From assembly GCA_034766995.1 (NCBI GenBank), contig CM068325.1, positions 7,928,825 to 7,992,824 on the forward strand: a DNA stretch of 64,000 nucleotides, in the 5' to 3' direction. Each line of letters begins with the position of its first letter. Positions within the stretch are counted from its first letter, which is position 1. The position numbers and the translations under genes are program-made. The notes below the pieces were generated by a model that saw only the letters and a program-made list of their open reading frames with translations, was not told the DNA's origin and did no database searches. Of this stretch, positions 23,471-32,800 are shown in pieces. This stretch comes from Acanthacorydalis orientalis. Lineage: Eukaryota > Arthropoda > Insecta > Megaloptera > Corydalidae.

Positions 23471-23985
23471 GTTATCGATTTTCATTGTCGTTTTTCGTAC
23501 ATACAAATCGAATCAAAACAATTGTGTCTGCAGCTCGTATAACAGCTGCGACTGTCATCTTTCAAACTATATATAACATAGATACATTTGAATCACGAAC
23601 GCCGCCATACGGCATTGTTGAAGCTAGAGTAAGATAATTGATGATAGGAGACAGTAGTTTAATGAGAACAGTAATAAAGTTTTTCTATGACTATTCTATA
23701 CAGCTATTTTATAACGCGAGTGTCTTCGTCGACGGCTACACAAATTCTATATATCAAAGTGACTCCGCGCTAATTCGTTCTAGGGACGTCTGCGCACGGC
23801 GAGTCACTCACCACATCTGCTGTAGCGCGGGCCTGAAGGGCCCTTGCTGTCTTGAGCACCAAGCGATGTACGCTCATGGCTCGCGTTTCACGTATTTCCT
23901 GGAATGTAGCTGGGTACGGAAACTCTCTGTATTTGGAGCATTTCTACCCCCTCCAGGGGGTCGACTCTTGCTGTAGGGCCAGCGG
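23471..23985. other. Unassigned sequence upstream of the Jockey-like fragment
   Basis: 23471-23780 is AT-rich without genes. 23780-23985 is GC-rich. A plus-strand reading MARVSRISWNVAGYGN near 23877 resembles the start of a non-LTR endonuclease domain in opposite orientation to the neighbouring fragment, but it is too short to call. Confidence 0.25.
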
Positions 23986-23989
23986 AGCT

Positions 23990-24518
23990 CCAGGTCGACC
24001 AGTGAAGGCCGACCTCTTACTGGCCATTGGGGGGGAGGGCTGACGCCAGGTCACTGACCGTCGTCCACCTCGCGCTGCACCACCAGCAGGCTAGGCCGCT
24101 GATATCTGCAGTGCTCGGCGACGAGGTCGTTGTTTCCTAGTCCTCGGACTAGGGCGTTGTCGCTGGACCTCGCCCGCCCGTACAACCGGCTAGCCTATCG
24201 GCGGACAAACTCGTCGATTGTGGGGAGGCGGAGGTCCCGGTGAAGAGTGCGCATCGGTGATGAGGCGCATGACCCGGTTTTGGAACACCTGAAGCCGCTT
24301 GATGTTCGAAGGGTTGTAGGCCCAGGCAGTGCTCGCATACGTCACAATCGGCCGAATGAAGCTGAGGTAGAGCAGACGCTTACTTCTCAGCGACAGTTTC
24401 GACTTCCTGTTCAGCACGGGGTACAGCCTGCAGAGCTGGCCCTGAGCCTTCGCCAGCACGTGCGAGACGTGCTTGTTGAAGGTCAGGCGCCGATCGAGCA
24501 TGACCCCTAGGTACTTGT
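23990..24518 (-). pseudogene. Jockey/R1-type reverse transcriptase, C-terminal fragment
   Basis: The minus frame from about 24518 reads HHKYLGVMLDRRLTFNKHVSH, then LYPVLNRKSKLSLRSKRLLYLSFIRPIVTYAS and the thumb. After a frameshift near 24240 it continues RDLRLPTIDEFVRRLASRLYGRARSSDN to about 24110. These are typical of the region just past the catalytic core of Jockey or R1-like elements. The 5' part is missing because the fragment is joined directly to a Utopia 5' region at about 24519-24527. Confidence 0.8.
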
Positions 24519-24997
24519 GGTGGCCATCATCGATTAGTAGATTTACTCAGTATAACGAAAAATAAACCACAAAACAAACAGAACACGTTAAACGAGGCCA
24601 CGTAATGTTCTGGAAAATGTTCCAGAACAGACGTGACCTTTTAAAACTTTACAATAAAACCTTAAAGATTGTGCAACAGAAGGTTGCACAATCTCAGACG
24701 AACACGACGAACAACACGTTAAAATTTACGCCACGTAACAAAAAGTTACGTGGGTAATAGAAAAGAATTTAAAATGAATCTATAATATTGATCGAACCTA
24801 TCGAAAAATACGACGGTTCGGCCAATATTTAAGATATAAAACAAAAAATAGAAAAATAAAAATATATGACACGAACACGTACTGAGAAATCTAGTAGTCG
24901 ACGATGGCTTACCCGACTGTCCTGCTGGTCCTGGTGGAGGCGGATGACGGTGCCTCCTGGAACCGACCGTGGCTCACGCGCGAGGAAGATGGAAAAT
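24519..24997 (-). mobile_element. Utopia-type element, 5' UTR fragment (F)
   Basis: Sequence matches the 5' leader of the full Utopia copy (shared landmarks CGCGCGTGAGCCACGGTCGG, AGGTCACGTCTGTTCTGG-like, ACGTTTAACGTG). It ends on the initiator region ATGGCCACC at 24527-24519, where it switches into the Jockey-like fragment. Its 5' boundary (24997) abuts a degenerate U2 target-site copy. The coding region and 3' end are absent. Confidence 0.85.
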
Positions 24998-25018
24998 ATT
25001 AGGCTGGCAAGAACAGAT
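24998..25018 (-). repeat. Degenerate U2 target-site copy between two Utopia fragments
   Basis: The 21-bp sequence (minus strand ATCTGTTCTTGCCAGCCTAA plus T) matches the Utopia target duplication seen at 34523-34543 with two substitutions. It shows that fragments C and F were a head-to-tail pair in a former U2 target. Confidence 0.8.
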
Positions 25019-25462
25019 TAAGCAGTTTTTATTAGTAAATAATAATTTGTACAAAGTAATATATAGCACAATAGAAATGTCGCAGATCAAATGAAGTTTT
25101 AAAATTAAATAACATAACATATTAAAAATAATTTTAAAATATTATACATAACAAAAATAAATTAAAAATCCTTGTTCTTATACAGCTGCTTCCTCGAAGA
25201 GATGTTGGGCCAGGATCAGCGCTGCCGCTGGTGGAGGCGGGGTGTTGTCCGGCGGATGATATTGCCGGACCCCGGACACGTGTTCAATATATACATCTCG
25301 GGACCAGCGGATCGTGTCGGCCACCATCAGCTTGGCCATGGTGGACAGGTATCGGTGTGCGATGCCCAGGGACGGCGCGACCTTGTCGTTCGACGAGAGC
25401 CAACCGCCGAGTGAACCGACGACGAATGCATCCACGGACACTGTGAAACCCTGCAGGGTGAG
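25019..25462 (-). mobile_element. Utopia-type element, 3' fragment (C)
   Basis: It contains the 3' UTR (25019-25180) and the last ~90 codons of the Utopia protein (25178-25462, FTVSVDAFVVGSLGGWLSSND ... HLFEEAAV). Truncated at about 25462, it is joined to the 3' UTR of the next fragment (G). Confidence 0.9.
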
Positions 25463-25467
25463 GGGTA

Positions 25468-26503
25468 GTTTTATTTAAGCAAAATAATATAAATATAACA
25501 ATACAGAACTTAATTCAGATATATCGCAAGATCAAAGATGTAGAGAATAAAAAAAAAACTAATATAACATATTAAAAAGGCACTTAAAATATGGTACATA
25601 AGATTTATAAAAAACAAATTAAAATCTATGTTCTTATTCAGCTGTTTCCTCGCCAAAATTCTGTAGTTGGGCCAGGGTCGGCGCTGCCGCTGGTGGAGGC
25701 GGGGTAGTGTCCGGCGGATGGTATTGCCGGACCCCGGACACGTGTTCGATGTAGACATCACGAGACCAGCGGATCGTGTCGGCCACCATCAGCTTGGCCA
25801 TCGTGGACGGGTACCGAGGTGCGATGCCCAGAGAATCCGCGACCTTGTCGTTCGACGAGTGCCAACCGCCGAGCGAACCGACGACGAATGCATCCACGGA
25901 CACCGTGAAACACTGCAGGGTGAGCTGGGCAGCAAGACCGCTATACTGCTATTTTCTGCTGCCGAGCCCCCTTCAGGGCGTCACGGCATCCCTCAAATGG
26001 AATGCACACGTCGACGATCGTTATCCTCGGTGTCGGCCCACGCCAGTGGAGTCCGCTCCTCGCGGAAGCAGCGATTGAAAATATAAGTGATGACAACACA
26101 CCCCGGGTCGAGACGCTTCAAGAAAGATTATTTAATTCCGTCTCTTCCCGGGGCGGTGTCCTTCGTCCGGGCCAACCAGCGAAGTACAGATTCCGCCGAG
26201 AATTCTTCAACGAAGGAATCCTCGGCCACGTCGCACTGCGGGCGGTTAAACGCCTGTCGAACGAGATCGGGCATCTCCACCTCCTCCCGGTCCCGTTCGG
26301 CAAACATCCTACGGAAGTGGTCTTCTACCACCGCCGTGGGCGCCTCACAGTACGGCTTGCCGTTCTCTGAACGGAGAATCTGCACCATCGCTTTTCGCTT
26401 GTTGACCCGGTACAGTTTTTGGATTTTCGCTGCCTCCACGGGGTCGAAGTTCGGTACTTCGTTTACCGGTCGCCGACGCTCCCGGCGAACAGGTCTTGCG
26501 TTT
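25468..26503 (-). mobile_element. Utopia-type element with ~1.9 kb internal deletion (G)
   Basis: It carries the 3' UTR (25468-25633) and the protein C-terminus (25634-26027). At about 26028 it jumps to the N-terminal part of the reverse transcriptase (26029-26503; ARPVRRERRRPVNEVPNFDPVEAAKIQKLYRV at its start). The deletion removes the RT core, the CCHC finger and most of the endonuclease. The 5' side is lost at about 26503, where AT-rich sequence and microsatellites begin. It is dead. Fragment E in the other arm starts at the same breakpoint (GAGGATAAC). Confidence 0.9.
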
Positions 26504-26544
26504 TTCAATGATATTTAACAATAATAATTTATAGGAACATTGAT

Positions 26545-26547
26545 GAT

Positions 26548-26604
<57 letters not shown>

Positions 26605-26918
26605 AGGGTATATGTATATGTATATATATATATATGTCTGTGTATGTGTATGTGTGTATGTGTATGTGTATGCGTATGCGTGTATGTGTATGTGTGTATG
26701 TGTACGAGTATGTGTTTGTGTGTATGTGTTTGTGTGTGTTTGTGTGTATGTGTGTATGTGTATGTGTGTATGTGTATATGTGTATATGTGTATGTGTATG
26801 TGTTGATGTGTATGTGTGGATGTGAATGTGCGTATGTGTGTATGTGTACGTGTGTATGTGATGTGTGTGTGTGTTTGCGTGTGTGCGCGTGTTGTCGCGC
26901 GTGTGTGTGTGTATGTAT

Positions 26919-26955
<37 letters not shown>

Positions 26956-26984
26956 GTATTTATATATATATGTATATATATATA

Positions 26985-27019
<35 letters not shown>

Positions 27020-27045
27020 CATATATATATATATATATATATTCA
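26545..27045. repeat. Compound microsatellite (TA)n, (TGTATG)n, (TA)n
   Basis: About 500 bp of TA, then TG/TATG-type repeats, then TA again. Long Tyr-Ile or Cys-Val open frames across it are artefacts. A shorter version occupies the matching place in the right arm. Confidence 0.95.
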
Positions 27046-27484
27046 TGGTTGGTTGTGGAATTGAAAAAGAATTTGTGAAAGTGAATTAATTAGTGCCACA
27101 ATTATTTTGTGAGATTTCTTGTAGTAATCGCAATTTTATAATGCAAGTGTTTACTGTGTTGTTTTTTTCTATTTTAAATTGAGTGGCTGCTCGATACTAT
27201 GTTGGAATTTATATTTTTTTTTTTTTAGTTTTATAACTTCAGAAATATATTTCTTACTGGTTTATACATTTCTTTGTTGTATTATATATTATGGCTATTT
27301 AAATTATACGTATAACAAAAAATGACTGTCGTTAGAAAGATGGTTGTTCGGTGAGGGCTTTTCGAGAGAGACTCCCTGCAAGCTTGGATCGACTTCAGCA
27401 GAGGGACATTTCAAATCAAAGAGACCTTCTCTCTTTTTATGATTCTGAGAGACTTTTTTGATATGTTTGAATTAAAGTAATGAA
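27046..27484. other. 3' flank of the left U2 gene
   Basis: No coding sequence. The stretch is matched in reverse complement at 52700-53135. It includes the U2 3' flank, where a snRNA 3' box would be expected, but none was assigned. Confidence 0.5.
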
Positions 27485-27636
27485 GGCCGGACCCGGCGGT
27501 ACTGCAATACCGGGCCAACCCGCGGCGGAGGTGGAGCAAGCTCCTCTAAAAGCACTCCGCCATTTTGCAAAAATCAGTTTAATATACTGGTCCTGCAATG
27601 CAGAACGTATCAGATATTAAGCTGATAAGAACAGAT
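27485..27636 (-). ncRNA. U2 snRNA gene, 3' portion, left copy
   Basis: The minus strand from 27636 reads the U2 snRNA from ATCTGTTCTTATC (branch-site-proximal region) through the Sm-site region and stem III (GGAGCTTGCTCC) to stem IV (GGCCCGGTATTGCAGTACC), ending near 27485. This is U2 from about nucleotide 41 onward. With the 61-nt 5' portion it gives about 192 nt, the normal U2 length. It is separated from its 5' portion by about 6.9 kb of Utopia sequence, so this gene cannot give a functional U2. Confidence 0.95.
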
Positions 27637-29794
27637 TAAGCAATTTTTATTTAGGTAATAATTGTTACAAAAGAAATACAGAGCATAGTACAAAATGTCG
27701 CAGATCAAAGTGTAGATGATAATTAAAAAAAAATGACAAACATTAAAAGCCAATAGGACATTTAAAACAAGTTAAAATAAAAATCAGTGTTCTTGTACAG
27801 CTTGTTCGGTAGGATGTTGAGGCCGGGTCGGCGCTGCCGCAGGTGGAGGCGGGGTATTGTCCGGAGGATGATATTGCCGGACTCCGGACACGTGTTCGAT
27901 GTAAACATCTCGGGACCAGCGGATCGTGTCGGCCACCATCAGCTTAGCCATCGTGGACCGGTACCGGGGTGCGATGCCCAAGGACGCCGCGACCCTGTCG
28001 TTCGACGACAGCCAACCGCCGAGCGAACCGACGACGAATGCGTCCACGGACACCGTGAAACCCTGCAGGGTGAGCTGGGCAGCAAGACCGCTATATTTGG
28101 TTATTTTCTGCTGCCGGGCCCCCTCCAGGGCGTCACGGCATCCCTCAAATGGAATGCACACGTCGACGATTGTTACTCTCCTCGTCGCCTCGTCGATCCT
28201 CACGATGTCAGGACGCAGGTGACTGTCGACTCCCGGAACCTCCTTGTTGACCCTGATGGTGATGGGTCCGCCCACTTTGGCCGCACGCGACAGACGGTTT
28301 TGTACGTTGTTGTGTCTGTGCTGCCATGCTGCCGAATGGACCGTACAGTGGTTGAGGACGTGCGGCAACGTCTCGTTGGCGTAGCCGCAACGTCGGCACC
28401 GTTTATCCCCATGTCCGAACCGGCGCGTGCCATTAAGTGGCACGACGTCAAGCCGAGCACGGTGGATAAAGCGGTACTCGCAGAACCGCGTATACTTTCC
28501 ATTCAGTAGAAAGTGGTTGGAGATCGATGTCTTCCCGGTCGTTTCGATCACCTTGCCCTGATCACGTAGGCCGACGAGTCGGCGATGGTGGTATGCTCGG
28601 ACGGCCGCTCTTAACGAGCGAAGCGCAAAGGCGCGCGACGCCTCCGGGACCACCACACGATCCGGCACCTGTCCCGGGCGGCCGATGACGATCGACATAT
28701 CCGCTGTGATGTCCGACCACCGGAAGCTTACATCCAGCTTGGCCCTGAGGCGGCGGCAGGCGTTCCGAGCCTGGGTCCATAGGCTCGAGACATCCCCCCC
28801 GTCACGCCCCAGGGCGCCCTCCAGCGACCCGCTCAGGTACGCCGCCAACATAGAATTGTCAGGCTCGCCTCCAATCTTCCGCCTCGCTGCACGCCGAAGG
28901 CCCGCCCAAGCCACCGTCCTGACCACTTCGTCTGGGCAGGACAGCAGGCGGAAAGCATGTACCACCCGGCTCACGTCCGCGGAGTCGCCGAGTTGGAGCA
29001 AATTTGCACCCCCCTGGTACGATGTTATGTATAAAATATCGGCTGAGGCCCTCTGCGGTAAGTTCATCCACTTCTTCGCCTTGCTTCGAATGATCTTATC
29101 CAGCTCCGTGAGGGGACCCTTTCGGATATTGCACCCACGGAGCGCGAAGTCAAGACGGGAGAGGATGAACATATTGAGAGCCTCTAGTTTTTGCCAGGGG
29201 GCCAGGAGGGAGTGGTGTAACCGCATAACGTCCCCCCTAATGTTATTGATAGTTTGGAGGGGGGTCTGGGTTACGCGGAACCCAGTGGGTACACCAAGAT
29301 GTTCATAATGTTCTCCCTCCTGTAGAGCTTCCAACCGGTCTCCCAGGAGCGTGAATCGGGTGTCGCACGCCCTCCTCTTGCGCCGGCAGTCGACGTGGAG
29401 CGAGGCACACTTGGAGGCGTTAAACTTGATACCCATCCAGGCGGCAGCCGCGCCCACCTCGTCCAGCAAGGATTGCATGGACGAGGGGTCCTTGGCGAGG
29501 AGCACCACGTCGTCGGCGTACGCCAGGATCGAGAAATGTTGTTCGAATAGCTGGTAGCCGTGAGACCCAGCCATGCCGAGGGCCGCCCTCACCAGCGGCT
29601 CGATGGCCAAGTTGAACAGCATGGGGGAGAGCGGGCAGCCTTGCTTTACCCCGGCACGGATTGGAATCGGCTGGGTCTCCCCAGCCGATGTCCGAACCGT
29701 GGTAAAAGCTCGGGAGTAAAGTTCGGCAACCACGCCCTGTAGCTTCCCAGGCAAATTCAACAGGGAGAGCACCCGCCGTATATGACCGTGCGGA
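27637..29794 (-). mobile_element. Utopia-type element, 5'-truncated (B)
   Basis: It keeps the 3' UTR (27637-27783) and codons from the middle of the reverse transcriptase to the stop (27784-29794). It starts inside the RT at the PHGHIRRVLSLLNLPGKLQ region. Upstream it is joined to U2 sequence at 29795, at a position deeper in U2 (after GCAAAATG) than the normal insertion site. Its protein is practically identical to the C-terminal half of copy D in the other arm. Confidence 0.9.
27784..29794 (-). pseudogene. Utopia protein, C-terminal half (RT core to endonuclease)
   Basis: The open frame includes the RT catalytic box AYADDVVLLA, the thumb, the CCHC finger CRRCGYANETLPHVLNHC and the restriction-like endonuclease region RPDIVRIDEATRRVTIVDV. 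The N-terminal zinc fingers and the first RT motifs are missing and the frame has no native start codon. An ORF call beginning at 29832 would start inside U2 sequence. Confidence 0.9.
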
Positions 29795-29870
29795 CATTTT
29801 GCAAAAATCAGTTTAATATACTGGTCCTGCAATGCAGAACGTATCAGATATTAAGCTGATAAGAACAGAT
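29795..29870 (-). ncRNA. U2 snRNA internal segment between two Utopia copies
   Basis: 76 nt of U2 (ATCTGTTCTTATC to GCAAAATG, about nucleotides 41-116) lie between the 3' end of copy A and the truncated 5' end of copy B. The first 21 bp are the target duplication of copy A. The same U2 segment recurs intact at 27561-27636. Confidence 0.95.
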
Positions 29871-32800
29871 TAAGTAATTTTTATTTTCAGCAAATAATTA
29901 CAAATGTAGGAATACAGAACTTAGTTAAAATATCGCAAGATCAAATGTGTATAGGATTAAAAACCAAACTAACATAACATATTAAAAAAACAATTAAAAT
30001 ATGGTACAATAACATTTTCTTTTAAAACAAATTAAAATCATTGTTCTTATGCAGCTATGTCCTCGGCTAGGTGTTGGGCCAGGGTCGGCGCTGCCGCTGG
30101 TGGAGGCGCGGTATTGTCCGGCGGATGGTATTGCCGGACTCCGGACACGTGTTCGATATAGACATCACGAGACCAGCGGATAGTGTCGGCCACCATCAGC
30201 TTAGCCATCGTGGACAGGTACCGGGGTGCAATTCCCAGGGACGCCGCGACCTTGTCGTTCGATGACAGCCAACCGCCGAGCGAACCGACGACGAATGCAT
30301 CCACGGACACCGTGAAACCCTGCAGGGTGAGCTGGGCAGCAAGACCGCTATACTTGGCTATTTTCTGCTGCCGAGCCCCCTCCAGGGCGTCACGACATCC
30401 CTCGAATGGAATGCACACGTCGACGATCGTTATCCTCCTCGTCGTCTCGTCGATCCTCACGATGTCAGGACGAAGGCGACTGTCGACTCCCGGAACCTCC
30501 TTATTGACCCGGATGGAAATGGGTCCGCCCACTTTGGCAGCACGCGACAGACGGTTCTGTACGTTGTTATGTCGGTGCTGCCATGCAGCCGAATGGACCG
30601 TACAGTGGTTGAGGACGTGCGGCAACGTCTCATTGGCGTAGCCGCAACGTCGGCACCGTTTATCCCCGTGCCCGAATCGGCGCGTGCCATTAAGTGGCAC
30701 GACGTCGAGCCGAGCGCGGTGGATAAAGCGGTACTCGCAGAACCGCGTGTACTTTCCATTCAGCAGAAAGTGGTTGGAGATCGGTGTCTTTCCGGTAGTC
30801 TCGATCACCTTGCCTTGGTCGCGAAGGCCGACGAGGCGACGATGGTGATATGCTCGGACGGCCGCTCTCAACGAACGAAGTGCAAAAGCCCGCGACGCCT
30901 CCGGGACCACCACACGATCCGGCACCTGTCCAGGGCGGCCGATGACGACCGACAAGTCCGCTGTGTCGTCGGACCACCGGAAGCTGACATCCAGCTTGGC
31001 TCTGAGGCGGCGGCAGGCGTTTCGAGCCTGGGTCCATAGACTCGAAACATCCCCACCGTCACGCCCCAGAGCACCCTCCAGTGACCCGCTCAGGTACGCC
31101 GCCAGCATAGAGTTATCGGGCTCGCCTCCAATTTTCCGCCTCGCTGCACGTCGAAGGCCGGCCCAAGCCACTGTCCTGACCACTTCGTCTGGGCAGGACA
31201 GTAGGCGGAAAGCGTGCACCACCCGGCTCACGTCCGCGGAGTCACCTAGTTGGAGCAAATTTGCACCCCCCTGGTACGATGTTATATATAGAATATCAGC
31301 GGAGGCCCTCTGCGGTAAGTTCATCCATTTCTTCGCCTTACTTCGTATGATCTTATCCAGCTCCGTGAGGGGACCCTTTCGGATATTACACCCACGGAGC
31401 GCGAAGTCAAGACGAGAAAGGATGAACATGTTGAGGGCCTCTAGTTTTTGCCAGGGGGCCAGGAGGGAGTGGTGTACCCGCATAACGTCCCCCCTAATGT
31501 TTTTAATAGTTTGTAGGGGGGTCTGGGTTACGCGGAACCCAGTGGGTACACCTAGATGTTCGTAATGATCTCCCTCCTGCAGAGCTTCCAACCGGTCTCC
31601 CAGGAGCGTGAATCGGGTGTCACACGCTTTCCTCTTGCGCCGGCAGTCGACGTGAAGTGAGGCGCATTTGGAGGCGTTAAACTTGATACCCATCCAGGTG
31701 GCGGCCGCGCCCACCTCGTCCAGCAATGATTGCATGGACGAGGGGTCCTTGGCGAGGAGCACCACGTCGTCGGCGTACGCCAGGATCGAGAAATGATGAT
31801 CAAATAGTTGGTAGCCGTGTGACCCGGACATACTGAGGGCCGCCCTCACCAGAGGCTCGATGGCCAAGTTGAACAGCATGGGGGAGAGCGGGCAGCCTTG
31901 CTTTACCCCGGCACGGATCGGAATCGGCTGGGTCTCCCCAGTCGATGTCCGAACCGTGGTAAAAGCCCGGGAGTAAAGTTCGGCAACCACACCCTGCAGC
32001 TTCCTGGGCAAGTTCAACAGGGAAAGCACCCGCCGTATGTGGCCGTGAGGAACAGACCCGAACGCGTTGGCAAGGTCAAGCCATGCCAGCACGATCTGTC
32101 TGCCCTCACGACGTGCGTCATCAAGGGCACTCTGGACCACGAAGTTGTGTTCGTAACACCCCTCGTGCTCCAGGAATCCTTTCTGCACTGGCGAAATGTT
32201 CCTCGTTGTCTTCGCCCACGAAGCCACCCTGTCAGCCAGGACCCCAGCATACAACTTGGACATCGTGCCACCGAGCGTGAGCGGCCTCCAGTTGTCCAAA
32301 TCGTCACGGCTACCCTTTTTGTGCACGAGCACCGTCCGGGTGTCGGCCCACGCCAGTGGAGTCCTCTCCTCGTGGAGGCAGCGATTAAAAATATATGTTA
32401 GTACAACACACCCCGGGTCGAGACGTTTCAAGAAAGAATATTTAATTCCGTCTCTTCCCGGGGCGGTGTCCTTCGTCCGGGCCAACCGGCGAAGTACAGA
32501 TTCCGCCGAGAATTCTTCAACGAAGGAATCCTCGGCCACGTCGCACTGCGGGCGGTTAAACGCCTGCCGAACGAGATCGGGCATCTCCACCTCCTCCCGG
32601 TCCCGTTCGGCAAACATCCCACGGAAGTGGTCCTCGACCACCGCCGTGGGCGCCTCGCAGTACGGCGTGCCGTTCTCGGAACGGAGAATCTGCACCATCG
32701 CCTTACGCTTGTTGACCCGGTACAGTTTTTGGATTTTCGCTGCCTCCACGGGGTCGAAGTTCGGTACTTCGTGTACCGGACGCCGACGCTCCCGCCGAAC

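Noticed and set aside
23852..24043. Inverted 5' end of a non-LTR element (RISWNVAG reading)
   Set aside because: Only a few residues resemble an endonuclease start, which is too little to call.
26540..27078. Open frames encoding Tyr-Ile or Cys-Val repeats (also 53118-53436, 54005-54324, 21720-21929)
   Set aside because: They are translations of TA and TG microsatellites.
29795..29832. Native start of copy B's protein at 29832
   Set aside because: The apparent first codons come from U2 sequence; the element is truncated and begins inside the RT.
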